Of a stretch of DNA of 64,000 nucleotides, positions 18,684-27,674 are shown one piece after another. The DNA lies in contig NZ_CP094358.1 of NCBI RefSeq assembly GCF_022807975.1, forward strand, positions 744,001 through 808,000, given 5' to 3'. Made by a program: the position numbers and the translations under genes. Numbering within the stretch: position 1 is the stretch's first letter; each line of letters opens with the position of its first letter. The notes beneath the pieces are model-generated. The model ran no database searches. It was not told the origin of the DNA and worked only from the letters and a program-made list of their open reading frames with translations. This stretch comes from Abyssalbus ytuae. Its GTDB lineage: Bacteria; Bacteroidota; Bacteroidia; Flavobacteriales; Flavobacteriaceae.

Positions 18684-19586
18684 ATTTAACAAATTATCCA
18701 AAGCCAGGTTAATATTAGAATACTTAAAAGTATAGCCTTTTTCTTCAATTTTATCCGAACTCACTCTTTGGCTTACATATAATAAATATGCCATTTCTCC
18801 TAAAATTATTTTCATTAATGGCTCCGGAATATTAGGTAGTATCAGTGGCTTCTTTAATTTACCAGCTATTAGTTTAATCATCTTTTTATGAGTTACAGGA
18901 TTAGGGGCCACCCCATTGTATATACCTGCAAGTTTATTTTCAACAGCATACAAAAAAATATGAGCTATATCTTCAATATGTATCCAGCTTTGCCATTGCT
19001 CTCCGTTGCCAAAAACGCTTCCGGCATAAAGCTTAACAGGTTTGGTTATTTGTGGTAACATTCCTCCTTTTTCCGAAAGTACTAACCCTACTCTGACCCT
19101 GGCAAGGTTCTCTGTAAACTTGTGCAGATTATCAGTTGCCATTTCCCACTTTTCTACCACCTCACCTAAAAAAGAGTGATCTGTTTCATTATCATGCTCA
19201 TCATAGTAATTATTGAGAGAGTTAGGATATATACCAACGGCTGATGCTGATACAATAGATTTTAAAGTAATATTTTCTTGCTCCAATAACGTATACAATA
19301 AATCTGAAGAATTAACCCTGCTGTTTATTATTTTTTCCTTGTTTTTTGAAGTCCATCTTTGAGAAATAGGCGATCCTGCTAAATTTATTATTGCATCCAC
19401 TCCTTTTATACATGCCCTGTCTATCTCCCCCTTTGACGGATTCCAATAAAAGCCTTTGTAATTTTCTTTGGTTTGAAGCTTGTCTTTGGACCTACTCAAA
19501 TAATTAACACTATATCCTTTCTCATAACATTGTTTTACAATTTCCTGACCAATTAGTCCTGTAGCACCTGTAATTAATATACGCAT
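18669..19586 (-). CDS. TIGR01777-type NAD(P)-dependent epimerase
   Basis: 305-residue extended short-chain dehydrogenase-like protein. Rossmann motif GATGLIGQEIV at the N-terminus, then GFYWNPSKGEID, AIINLAGSPI, SASAVGIY and VVEKWEMA; FGNGEQWQSWIHIEDI and GVAPNPVTHKKM are diagnostic of the TIGR01777 (SDR39U1/YfcH) family. The substrate of this family is not established. Confidence 0.92.
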   Translation of the reverse strand: MRILITGATGLIGQEIVKQCYEKGYSVNYLSRSKDKLQTKENYKGFYWNPSKGEIDRACIKGVDAIINLAGSPISQRWTSKNKEKIINSRVNSSDLLYTLLEQENITLKSIVSASAVGIYPNSLNNYYDEHDNETDHSFLGEVVEKWEMATDNLHKFTENLARVRVGLVLSEKGGMLPQITKPVKLYAGSVFGNGEQWQSWIHIEDIAHIFLYAVENKLAGIYNGVAPNPVTHKKMIKLIAGKLKKPLILPNIPEPLMKIILGEMAYLLYVSQRVSSDKIEEKGYTFKYSNINLALDNLLNKKPA

Positions 19587-19681
19587 TTAAAGCTTTTTAT
19601 TTAAAGTTACGCCAATTAATTGCTAAAACATAATTTTTAATTTCTGTTTAACAGAAACCAAAAAAGGTAAGATAATAAAAT

Positions 19682-20350
19682 TTAGTATGAACCCTTTATA
19701 GCCCTTAACATTTCACGTTTGCCCGGAGGACCGGGTAAACGTTCTACCTTAAAACCTACTTCCTGCATAGCTCTTCTTACACTTCCCTTGGCTGCATATG
19801 TAACCAAAATTCCCTTTTCCTTTAAGGCATTGTACATTTTAAGAAAAATTTCTTTATCCCATAGCTCCGGCTGAACTCTTGCCCCGAAGGCATCAAAATA
19901 AATCAGGTCAAAAGTGTTAAGGTCTTTTATTTCAGAAAAAAAGTGTTGACGTTTTTTTAAAGAAAAGTAAGAGGTTATTTCTACTTTTTTACCCCATTCG
20001 CAATCATGCATCAAATTAAAACTATCCTTTTTATGATGAGCTTTTAATTCTTCTACATAATTAAGTTTATTTATTTCTTCCTTTACAACCGGATAAGCCT
20101 CCACTCCTTCATAATTCACTGTAAGGTTTAACTTGGGGGTTTCTATAAGTGTGATAAAAGCATTTAACCCCGTACCAAAACCTATTTCGAGTATATTAAC
20201 CGAAGTATCCCTAAATTCTTCCAACCCATTATTTATAAAAACATGGTAAGCCTCGTTTATTGCTCCGTGCTTGGAGTGATAGTGTTCATTCCACTCTTCC
20301 AAAAAAATAGTTGTAGATCCGTCAGAAGTTTTAATGATTTTTCTTTTCAA
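19682..20350 (-). CDS. mnmD: MnmD-like tRNA wobble-uridine methyltransferase
   Basis: 222-residue SAM-dependent methyltransferase of the DUF752 family, the stand-alone equivalent of the MnmC C-terminal-type methyl transfer step forming 5-methylaminomethyl-2-thiouridine at tRNA position 34. Seen: SAM-binding NILEIGFGTGLNAF, a central DLIYFDAFGARVQPELW, and the C-terminal RLPGPPGKREMLRA typical of the family. The oxidoreductase half of MnmC is absent, as in other stand-alone MnmD proteins. Confidence 0.9.
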   Translation of the reverse strand: MKRKIIKTSDGSTTIFLEEWNEHYHSKHGAINEAYHVFINNGLEEFRDTSVNILEIGFGTGLNAFITLIETPKLNLTVNYEGVEAYPVVKEEINKLNYVEELKAHHKKDSFNLMHDCEWGKKVEITSYFSLKKRQHFFSEIKDLNTFDLIYFDAFGARVQPELWDKEIFLKMYNALKEKGILVTYAAKGSVRRAMQEVGFKVERLPGPPGKREMLRAIKGSY

Positions 20351-20369
20351 GTTCTCAGCATTTTAAGAA

Positions 20370-20377
20370 CAAAAGTA
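20370..20377 (-). promoter_or_regulatory. Putative -7 box (TACTTTTG) for mnmD
   Basis: TAnnTTTG match on the minus strand, 19 bp before the mnmD ATG. Confidence 0.45.
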
Positions 20378-20497
20378 CCAATATTTTAAGGATTTTTTTT
20401 ATTTGATTAAGCTTAGATAATTTTATTTATTTTTATTAAAGATAGATATTCATCTTTCGATTAATTTGTTACCTTAGCAACAAAAGATTATGTTTTT

Positions 20498-21565
20498 ATG
20501 AGTAATACAACAACATTACAGCTTGAAGTAGAAAAAGCCAAGACATCAAAAATCAATGAAGTTGATTTTGATAATCTGGCTTTTGGAAGTGTTTTTACTG
20601 ATCATATGTTTATATGTGATTATGTAAATGGTGAATGGAAAACTCCTAAAATTATTCCTTACCAATCACTGGTCATTGACCCTTCGGCAAGAGTTTTCCA
20701 CTATGGACAGGCTGTTTTTGAAGGAATGAAAGCATATAAGGATGATAATGACCAGATCTGGCTTTTCAGACCAAAAGATAATTTTGACAGAATTAATAAA
20801 TCGTCAAAAAGAATGGCAATGCCTGAATTTCCTGAAGAATATTTCTTTGAAGGATTAAAAACCCTGTTAAATTTAGACAAAGACTGGATTAAAAAAGGTT
20901 TAGGAAATTCATTATACATAAGACCTTTTGTTATCGCTTCCGAGCCAGGTGTTATGGCATCACCGGCAGAAGAATACAAATTTATAATTATTTGTGCACC
21001 TGCCCAGGCTTATTATGGAGGTGAGGTAAGAGTTAAAATTGCCGACCACTACAGCAGGGCAGCCAGTGGAGGTGTTGGTGCTGCTAAAACTGCCGGTAAT
21101 TATGCTGCTCAGTTTTATCCAACAAAACTTGCCAAGGAAGAAGGTTTTCAACAAGTAGTATGGACAGATGCCAACACACATGAGTACCTTGAAGAAGCTG
21201 GAACCATGAATGTATTTTTCAGAATTGGTGATAAACTTTTAACTGCACCTACCAATGACAGAATACTTGACGGAATAACCCGAAAAAGTGTGATTGAAAT
21301 TGCAAAAGATAAAGGTATTGATGTAGAAATCAGGCCGGTAAAAGTGAATGAAATTGTTGAAGCCGCAAAAAAAGGAAATTTAAAGGAAATTTTTGGTAGT
21401 GGTACAGCTGCAGTTATAACCCCTGTAGTTGGATTTGGATACAAAGACAAAAAATGGGATCTCCCAAAACTGACAGATGCTTATTCTTCGGTTATTAAAG
21501 AAGCGATATTAAATATTCAGTATAATAAATCCGAAGATAAATACGGTTGGAGATATAAAGCATAA
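20498..21565 (+). CDS. ilvE: Branched-chain amino acid aminotransferase
   Basis: PLP-dependent enzyme that performs the last step of Leu, Ile and Val synthesis and the first step of their breakdown. 355 residues, the longer class II form also found in eukaryotes. Key features: VFHYGQAVFEGMKAYK, RPFVIASEPGVM, the PLP lysine in GGVGAAKTAGNYAAQ, and EEAGTMNVFF. No other ilv genes are in the window, so it stands alone here. Confidence 0.96.
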   Translation: MSNTTTLQLEVEKAKTSKINEVDFDNLAFGSVFTDHMFICDYVNGEWKTPKIIPYQSLVIDPSARVFHYGQAVFEGMKAYKDDNDQIWLFRPKDNFDRINKSSKRMAMPEFPEEYFFEGLKTLLNLDKDWIKKGLGNSLYIRPFVIASEPGVMASPAEEYKFIIICAPAQAYYGGEVRVKIADHYSRAASGGVGAAKTAGNYAAQFYPTKLAKEEGFQQVVWTDANTHEYLEEAGTMNVFFRIGDKLLTAPTNDRILDGITRKSVIEIAKDKGIDVEIRPVKVNEIVEAAKKGNLKEIFGSGTAAVITPVVGFGYKDKKWDLPKLTDAYSSVIKEAILNIQYNKSEDKYGWRYKA

Positions 21566-21590
21566 GGTATATATCATACCATCCCTTAAC

Positions 21591-21619
21591 AAAAAAAGTG
21601 CTCTTTCGAGCGCTTTTTT
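21591..21619. terminator. Bidirectional terminator
   Basis: AAAAAAAG(t)GCTC / GAGCGCTTTTTT hairpin between the convergent ilvE and pyrophosphohydrolase genes; it touches the stop codon of the latter. Confidence 0.75.
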
Positions 21620-22004
21620 ATTTTTCCAGAATATCTGCAATATTAGGTTTAAAATAATTAGGGCCTTTCATAACCTTTCCATCTTCCCTATAAATCGGGT
21701 TTCCATCCATTCCCAATTTGCTCATGTTACTTCGTTGAATTTCTTCAAACACTTCTTCAATCTTATATTGCATACCATGTTCTAAAATTGTACCACATAA
21801 AATATAAAGCATATCTCCCAAAGCATCTGCCACCTCTATAACATCATTATTTTTAGCTGCTTCCAAATATTCTTCATTTTCTTCAGACATCAAATTAAAA
21901 CGCAATTTAAATTTATTTTCTCCAATGTTGGCTTTAGGCTCATTTAAAACTCCAAGACCAAATGCTAAATGAAATTCTTTAACAGCTTCTAAATTTCTTT
22001 TCAT
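21618..22004 (-). CDS. MazG-like nucleoside triphosphate pyrophosphohydrolase
   Basis: 128-residue all-alpha NTP-PPase. The metal-binding pattern is visible as SEENEEYLEAAKNNDVIEVADALGDMLYIL (ExxE...ExxD arrangement). Likely house-cleaning hydrolysis of non-canonical nucleotides. It is the short Bacteroidota form without the tandem MazG repeat. Confidence 0.85.
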   Translation of the reverse strand: MKRNLEAVKEFHLAFGLGVLNEPKANIGENKFKLRFNLMSEENEEYLEAAKNNDVIEVADALGDMLYILCGTILEHGMQYKIEEVFEEIQRSNMSKLGMDGNPIYREDGKVMKGPNYFKPNIADILEK

Positions 22005-22041
22005 TGTTTAATATTTATAATTTTATCTAAAATAAAAATTT

Positions 22042-22230
22042 ATGTTCACAGGAGGAAAATTAATTTTTGCTGTTCTTTTTATTATCGTTTTTGTATTAAT
22101 AATGATTTATTCATACAAACAAGACAAGGTTGTACATCAAAAAAGTTATAAAAATGCCAAATGGGTATTAATTGGATTTATAATTTTTTTGGCGGTCCTT
22201 CTATTTATTAAATATCTGTTAAACAAATAA
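22042..22230 (+). CDS. Small two-helix membrane protein
   Basis: 62 residues with two membrane helices (LIFAVLFIIVFVLIMIYSYK and WVLIGFIIFLAVLLFIKYLL) joined by a basic loop. It is divergent from the pyrophosphohydrolase. Function unknown; small membrane proteins of this design are common in Flavobacteriaceae. Confidence 0.6.
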   Translation: MFTGGKLIFAVLFIIVFVLIMIYSYKQDKVVHQKSYKNAKWVLIGFIIFLAVLLFIKYLLNK

Positions 22231-22367
22231 TTATTAAAGCAAATAGCTTTTTATTTAATCGATATAAAACTACTCTTTGTCCAATTTTACACCTTTTTAC
22301 CCTAATTTTTTGTTAAAATAAAAATTAAAATATTAGTTTTACACCAGGAACTTTAAACATAAAAGCA

Positions 22368-22559
22368 ATGATGTTGTTCTTTTCCATTCTTGGTGGTTTG
22401 GTATTTATTAACGTTTTACTACTTATTTTTAGTGTAAACAAGGTTAAGAAAACACAAATCAGCAAGAGAATTATACTCAAGAATGACCAAACTAGCATTC
22501 ATGCAGAAATGGTAGAAAAAGCTACAGATTCTGATCTAGTTTACAAAGAGGCTATTTAA
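22368..22559 (+). CDS. Small single-helix membrane protein
   Basis: 63 residues (ATG at 22368 or the next codon): one membrane helix (FFSILGGLVFINVLLLIFSV), then a hydrophilic tail (KKTQISKRIILKNDQTSIHAE). No recognised family. It is same-strand with, and 137 bp after, the previous small membrane gene. Confidence 0.5.
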   Translation: MMLFFSILGGLVFINVLLLIFSVNKVKKTQISKRIILKNDQTSIHAEMVEKATDSDLVYKEAI

Positions 22560-22868
22560 GTCTCACCGTTTCCCCAATAATACCCAGTTTCATTTTTGCC
22601 TCAAAAAACCTTTGAGGTTATATTTCTATTGTTTTTATTTTTCTTCTTCAGACTTATTTCCGATCAATTTTTTATCATCAAAAAAACAACCAATAATTTG
22701 CTATTGCTATTTAATTAAAAAAGCAATAGTTAAAATATCAAATCCATAAAAAATAGTTTTATGGAATATATTTTTTTGTATATTTAACAATTGAGATGTT
22801 ACTAAAACTAGTGTTTTAAGCATTTTTAATACCCTAAATAAAGCGAACAGTTTCTAAACCTACTTAAC
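22560..22868. other. Intergenic region with two weak hairpins, no gene seen
   Basis: 309 bp of AT-rich DNA. A 7-bp hairpin (CCTCAAA...TTTGAGG, about 22601-22619) followed by T-rich sequence may end the small-membrane-protein transcript. A second 7-bp inverted repeat (CTATTGC/GCAATAG, near 22700-22730) has a long loop. No open frame with a credible start was found. Confidence 0.35.
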
Positions 22869-23945
22869 ATGAAAAAAAAATTATTCTTACTTTTTTTATC
22901 ATTATATGTATTTTTCCCATTAAAAGCTCAAACTTCATCAGAAGGCCTTAACAGAATAATAGATAAGGTAAGGGAAGAACATGACATTCCTGAAATAACA
23001 GCCGCTGTTATAGAAACCGATAAAATATTTTATGGGATCAGTGGTATTCCCAGAACGGTTAAATCTGATATAGATATTTTAAAAAGCAAAATTCATTTAG
23101 GCACCAATAGCAAAACCATTACATCATTCATTGCCATGAAAATGATTGAAGATGGAAAAATTTCCCTGGATGCAAAATTAGGGGAAACAGTTGCGGAATT
23201 ATCAAGTATGAATAACTCTCACATGATTTCCCTGGGCGATTTATTAACAAATACTTCTTCTGTTGATGCTTATGATAAAGAGAAAGATTTTAAAAAAATG
23301 CCTTCTTTGAGCGGTTCTTTATTTCACAAAATGACTGAGTTTTCCAGAATTGCCCTGGAAAAAAGATCGGGTGATAAAACCTTTTCAAATGCAGGTTATG
23401 TGATGGCAGCGCTAATGCTTGAAAAAGTCGCCAATACTCCTTTTAACGAACTGCTAAGAAAAGTACTCGAAGAAGATTTAAAATTAAGCTGCTTTACCAG
23501 TGTACCTGATAAAACACAACTTCAAAATTTTTGGGGGTCGTGGGGAGATAGCAATCTGCAAATAGCACATTTTGCTTCTAATCCTCACTTAAACAGTGAT
23601 TATATGGTAGCAGCCGAAGGGATTTCAATGGACATTGTCGATTACTCCAAAATAATTCAATTAAGCCTGAATGGTTTACTTGGTGACAATAACTACCTAA
23701 ATAATGATAAATATACACTATTGCATTTTAACTCTGATGAATATTCGTATGGTTGGAAAAATGGTATTTTGAACACTTACAAAATAAGTTTTCATGAAAA
23801 TGAAAGTACCACTTATTTTTTACATGCCGTCATTGTACCAAGTAATAAAATAGCCATTATCATTATGTCCCGTAAAAGAGACGATTCAAGTAAAGAGGGC
23901 ATTTACGCCTTAAGAGATATACTCATTGAAAATTATAGTAAGTAA
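22869..23945 (+). CDS. Secreted serine hydrolase, class C beta-lactamase fold
   Basis: 358 residues with a signal peptide (LFLLFLSLYVFFPLKAQ). Beta-lactamase/transpeptidase-like layout: SxxK as SKTI (in HLGTNSKTITSFIAMKMIEDGKISLD) and a FSNAGYVMAALMLEK stretch corresponding to the Tyr-x-Asn region. Such proteins are often esterases or peptidases rather than true beta-lactamases. The C-terminal KTG-like box is not clear. Monocistronic; its 3' end faces the LytTR regulator gene. Confidence 0.85.
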   Translation: MKKKLFLLFLSLYVFFPLKAQTSSEGLNRIIDKVREEHDIPEITAAVIETDKIFYGISGIPRTVKSDIDILKSKIHLGTNSKTITSFIAMKMIEDGKISLDAKLGETVAELSSMNNSHMISLGDLLTNTSSVDAYDKEKDFKKMPSLSGSLFHKMTEFSRIALEKRSGDKTFSNAGYVMAALMLEKVANTPFNELLRKVLEEDLKLSCFTSVPDKTQLQNFWGSWGDSNLQIAHFASNPHLNSDYMVAAEGISMDIVDYSKIIQLSLNGLLGDNNYLNNDKYTLLHFNSDEYSYGWKNGILNTYKISFHENESTTYFLHAVIVPSNKIAIIIMSRKRDDSSKEGIYALRDILIENYSK

Positions 23946-23994
23946 TATTTGTTTATTTTTAGCTAAAAGATACTTTAATTTATTAACAGCACCC

Positions 23995-24720
23995 CTATTG
24001 ATATAGATTTACTGTTTTTAAAAATCGACTCTTGAAACGATGACTTAAAACGATTTTTTCATTATTAATCATCACAAGAAGGTTATCCTGCAAATATATA
24101 TGTTTTATCATATTTATATTTACTACATAGTTTCTATGTACCTGAATAAATAATGACTGTAGTGTATTATGTAAGAGTTTTTGTAATGAAACCTTTATAA
24201 GATATTTTTTGTCTTTAGTAAATAAATTACAATAATTAGCTTCAGCCTTTACGTATATAAGTTCCTGTATATTTACTTTCGAGATTGTTTTATTAAATTT
24301 TATAAAAATATAATCTTGAAGAGTTACTGCATTTTTAATTGAAAAGGCTGCTGGTTGGCTGAAAAATTCTTCAAAAGCTAACTCTATAGCATATTGTAAT
24401 TCTATCGGATTAAAAGGTTTTATCAAATATGAGCTGGGTTCTGTATATTTGGCAAGTTCAAAAACTGTTCTATCCAAACTACTAGTCAGAAATATAACAG
24501 GTTTTTTGGGAATTAAATTATTAATTGTTTGAGCTAAACTAATACCTTCGGGTTTATTATTAATAAAAATATCTATAATGGCAACATCAAAAGAAGTACT
24601 TCCTATAATTTTCTTGCCTTCCTGAATATTACCTGCAAAAATCAAATTATAATTATTTGGCAGAGCACTCTTTAAACACTCAATATCGTTTTGATTATCT
24701 TCAAATAGAAACAATGTCAT
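23995..24720 (-). CDS. LytTR-family response regulator
   Basis: 241 residues: receiver domain (acidic pocket FEDN, phosphoacceptor Asp50 in VAIIDIF, and conserved Thr and Lys in FLTSS and LIKPF) and a C-terminal LytTR DNA-binding domain (about 140-241; IYVKAEANYCNLFTKD, FIQVHRNYVVNI). Starts 20 bp inside the end of the histidine kinase gene, so the pair is coupled. Targets unknown; the facing MACPF operon is a candidate. Confidence 0.92.
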   Translation of the reverse strand: MTLFLFEDNQNDIECLKSALPNNYNLIFAGNIQEGKKIIGSTSFDVAIIDIFINNKPEGISLAQTINNLIPKKPVIFLTSSLDRTVFELAKYTEPSSYLIKPFNPIELQYAIELAFEEFFSQPAAFSIKNAVTLQDYIFIKFNKTISKVNIQELIYVKAEANYCNLFTKDKKYLIKVSLQKLLHNTLQSLFIQVHRNYVVNINMIKHIYLQDNLLVMINNEKIVLSHRFKSRFLKTVNLYQ

Positions 24721-26386
24721 TAATATGATTTTTTATGAGAGTCACTAATATTTGAAAATTAGAGGGGGATTTTAAAACTTCAAAAGTCCCTCCGTTTTTT
24801 TTTGCAAATTCTTCACATAATTGGTGTCCTAATCCAGTTGAATTATACAAAGTATTTACATTTTCAAATACAACATTCCTGCTAATAGGATTTTCAATTG
24901 TTAAAGTTATTTTTTCTTCACATTCATAAGTGCTGATAAAAATCGTGCTTTTTTCCGGTGTAAACTTGACTGCATTATCTAAAATATTTCTCAATAAAAT
25001 TTTAAACGTATTGTAATCGGCTAAAACATTACAAACTTCAGGTATTTGAATTATAAGTTCTATTCTTTTTAATTCAATAACTGGTTCAAAATAATATAAA
25101 ACCTGATCAACTACAATTCTAAGATTTAGTGTTGAAATTTTAAATAGAAGTTTGTCTCTATTATTCAATGCCCAATGCAATGTGTTTTCAATTAACAAAC
25201 TTGTATTGGAAGCAATAATATAACACTCTTGTATCCCTTCAATTGACTTTACTTCCTTTTTTTTCTCCTCTGTTATTAAAGATAGTAATTTATTACTCAA
25301 AAAATACACTGGTGTTTTTAAATCATGAGAAAGGATAGTAAACAATTTATCTTTTGTAGCATTAAGATCATCTAGATATTTTTTTTGTGTAGTTATTTTA
25401 TGATTTTTGCGCTTTAATTGAATTGAAAAGGAAAGAACAAGCCCTCCTCCTATTATACTAATAAAAGCAATGAGTAAAGTTACTTTCTGCTTTAATTTTT
25501 CAGCAGTTAACTTTTCTTCATTTAATTGTAAGGTTAATGCCTTATCTTTCTCTGCAAGCTCCCAAATTTTATCCCTGTTCCAGATTGAATCTTTCCATTT
25601 TTCATATTCTATATAATAATTAACACTCTCTTCATAATTCTTTCTGTTTTTTTCAACAACTGCCATATTATTGGCTGTAAGTTGTTTTAATTCTATATTA
25701 GAAAAGTTTTTTGCTAACTGATAAGCTTCTTTGAAAAGAGGAATGGCCTCTTCATCATTATACTGATTATAATAAATATTCGCTAAATCTATTTTAGCAG
25801 AAATTATTTCTAAAGTATCAGTAGGTTTAATGAGTTCCAATTCTTTAGAAAATTTTTTTTTAGCATTAATATAATCTCCTTTATGCAAATAGCAAACTCC
25901 TAAATTATGATATGCATTTTTCTTTAATTTTATCTCAGTTGTAATATTATTTTTTTCCCATTTTAAGTAATTAAAAATAGCTTTGTCATACTCTTCAAGA
26001 TTAAGATAAATTTGTCCTAGTTTCAAATATTTTAAATTTTTCAAATTTGAAACATCATCTATTTTATTTATATTCAGAAGTGCCCTTTTAAAAAGTTTTT
26101 TTTTTATTGCACTTACCCCTTGAATATAATTTAAAACATCTTGTTCTTCTTTATTCTTCTCTTCCGAAAGAGCCTTTCCACTATATATAAAACATGAGTC
26201 AAATTCTTTTTTTAGATAGAAATCAAAGGCTTTACAAAAAACCTGTTCCTTATCATTAGAACTACAAATTTCATTCCCTCTTCTATAAAGCATTTTCAAA
26301 TCAGTTTCAAATCCTGATTGACTGACAACAATATTTGTAGTTAACAATAATATAAAAAGTATTTTTTTAAAATCCTTATTGATCAT
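24701..26386 (-). CDS. TPR-containing sensor histidine kinase
   Basis: 561 residues. Signal sequence (about 1-22), then a periplasmic region of TPR-like helical repeats (about 25-290; YLNLEEYDKAIFNYLKWE, GDYINAKKKFSKELELI). A membrane helix lies at about 301-325, followed by a coiled linker. The phosphoacceptor is His354 in LSHDLKTP, and the C-terminal ATPase domain includes LRNILDNAVKFTP and STGLGHQLCEEFAKKNGG. TPR-sensor kinases paired with LytTR regulators are common in Bacteroidota. The gene overlaps those on both sides, so all three should be co-translated. Confidence 0.92.
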   Translation of the reverse strand: MINKDFKKILFILLLTTNIVVSQSGFETDLKMLYRRGNEICSSNDKEQVFCKAFDFYLKKEFDSCFIYSGKALSEEKNKEEQDVLNYIQGVSAIKKKLFKRALLNINKIDDVSNLKNLKYLKLGQIYLNLEEYDKAIFNYLKWEKNNITTEIKLKKNAYHNLGVCYLHKGDYINAKKKFSKELELIKPTDTLEIISAKIDLANIYYNQYNDEEAIPLFKEAYQLAKNFSNIELKQLTANNMAVVEKNRKNYEESVNYYIEYEKWKDSIWNRDKIWELAEKDKALTLQLNEEKLTAEKLKQKVTLLIAFISIIGGGLVLSFSIQLKRKNHKITTQKKYLDDLNATKDKLFTILSHDLKTPVYFLSNKLLSLITEEKKKEVKSIEGIQECYIIASNTSLLIENTLHWALNNRDKLLFKISTLNLRIVVDQVLYYFEPVIELKRIELIIQIPEVCNVLADYNTFKILLRNILDNAVKFTPEKSTIFISTYECEEKITLTIENPISRNVVFENVNTLYNSTGLGHQLCEEFAKKNGGTFEVLKSPSNFQILVTLIKNHINDIVSI

Positions 26387-26882
26387 CTGTTCGAACTGAA
26401 GTTACCGTACCTCTATCGGTTTCAGGATCTTCATTTGTATTAATAACAATAATGGCATCTGCAAGTTGGGAATTAGGTGGTAGTTTATAATTAAATTGTA
26501 TATGATATAAACTATGATCATCAACCTTCTCAGTAGTATAATATTCAACATCAAATCTTCTACAAAATATTGACTGTTCACTTTGGGCCTTAGTTATTAA
26601 TGTATCTATTTTTCTAACTCCTTTATAGCTTAAGTAAATTTTCTTTTCATCTAAAAACAACCCGCTATTCAAGTTTAGTTCCTTAACCCAAGAATCTGTA
26701 AGCGGTGTAATATTACTCGGTAAATATGTAGTGATATTGACCCGGTATGTGTTTAGACTCTTTTCAATTCTGTGTATACTAACCATAGGAAGTGCGGATA
26801 CAAATCTGGAGGGAATATTTTCACTCATTTTTTTACAAAAAACCTCGGTAATAGAAACAGATGCACTGGTAATTGTATTCAT
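26376..26882 (-). CDS. Unknown protein encoded upstream of the two-component pair
   Basis: 168 residues, no signal peptide or membrane helix. I do not recognise the family. The N-terminal half is mixed (SVSITEVFCKKMSENIPSRF), the middle is beta-rich with a YLSYKGVRKIDTLIT segment, and the acidic C-terminus (NTNEDPETDRG) may be disordered. It is the first gene of the operon and overlaps the kinase by 11 bp, so it is probably made in step with it. It might be a ligand, partner or output of the signalling system; this is inference only. Confidence 0.65.
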   Translation of the reverse strand: MNTITSASVSITEVFCKKMSENIPSRFVSALPMVSIHRIEKSLNTYRVNITTYLPSNITPLTDSWVKELNLNSGLFLDEKKIYLSYKGVRKIDTLITKAQSEQSIFCRRFDVEYYTTEKVDDHSLYHIQFNYKLPPNSQLADAIIVINTNEDPETDRGTVTSVRTDDQ

Positions 26883-26929
26883 AGGTATTTAGGATAATTA
26901 ATTATTAAAAATAACATTATTTGCAAAAA

Positions 26930-26954
26930 ACAATCAAAAACCCACATTGATTGT
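26930..26954. promoter_or_regulatory. Inverted repeat upstream of the sensor operon
   Basis: ACAATCA / TGATTGT with an 11-nt spacer, 48 bp before the 168-aa gene start. LytTR regulators usually bind direct repeats, so the binding protein, if any, is unknown. Confidence 0.35.
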
Positions 26955-27009
26955 TTATAAATTCATCTATCCAAAAGGTAAGAGTAAATTTTGTAACCAA
27001 CAATAAAAT

Positions 27010-27028
27010 TTTAGATTTAAAATCTAAA
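27010..27028. promoter_or_regulatory. 19-bp near-perfect palindrome, possible operator
   Basis: TTTAGATTT-A-AAATCTAAA: 9-bp arms around a single base, between the two divergent operons. Suited to a dimeric regulator. AT-only palindromes also occur by chance, but this one contains the GAT/ATC positions. Confidence 0.4.
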
Positions 27029-27389
27029 GAGTTAATAATTGAACATAAAAGTAAAATTATCACAAAAAACACAAAGCTCCTTAATTAAATATTTAATGGC
27101 ATTAAATTATCAGAATAAGTGAATTTTTCATTTTTCAATATTTTCTTCTTCCATAGTTTTTTAATAATGTAAATACGCTCATAGAGATATTTTAAACACT
27201 CAACTACCCGCTTTAAACGCCTAACACCTTTTTTTACAATCTGCCATATATATTCTTCAATTTTGAACTATGACTTTCAAAAATATTTTTTTGAATAAGT
27301 AGCTACTAAAAAGTTTTTGAGTCAAAGGCGGAAACCGAAAAGCCTGACAGTAAACAGAGTAGGGAATTATTATAAAAAAACATGAAATT

Positions 27390-27674
27390 ATGGAATCATC
27401 AACTAAAGACGCTTCATTTGGTGGTGTTTTTTTTCACAGCGACTCTCCCTTTTCATTAGAATCATTTGAAGAAGAATATCAAAAATTAAGTGGTATTGAG
27501 TTGCATTGGCGAAAAGCCGAGTGCAAATACTATGTAGGGTCAGCTAAAAATAACATTAGTGAATATGAATACAATGAGATAAAGAAAAGTTTGACCAATA
27601 TTCTCACTCAAAAGGAATTAGCAAGTTTACGACCCATTACTCTTCATGCATATGATGAGGATGAAAACCCTTAA
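27390..27674 (+). CDS. Unknown small protein, first gene of the subtilase-MACPF operon
   Basis: 94 residues, soluble, no signal peptide. Sequence not recognised; it contains a predicted alpha/beta mix (ELHWRKAECKYYVGSAKNN, EYEYNEIKKSLTNILTQKELASL). It ends 31 bp before the subtilase start and lies in the same direction. Possible roles are a stand-alone propeptide or inhibitor for the subtilase, or an adaptor or sensor; none is demonstrated. Confidence 0.65.
   Translation: MESSTKDASFGGVFFHSDSPFSLESFEEEYQKLSGIELHWRKAECKYYVGSAKNNISEYEYNEIKKSLTNILTQKELASLRPITLHAYDEDENP

Larger units (their letters stand above)
26883..27389. other. 507-bp divergent intergenic region with palindromes
   Basis: Control region between the minus-strand sensor operon and the plus-strand MACPF operon. 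It holds a 7-bp inverted repeat (26930-26954), a 19-bp palindrome (27010-27028), and a minus-strand open stretch of 60 codons lacking any ATG, GTG or TTG (27085-27267). The rest is AT-rich with no gene recognised. Confidence 0.55.
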
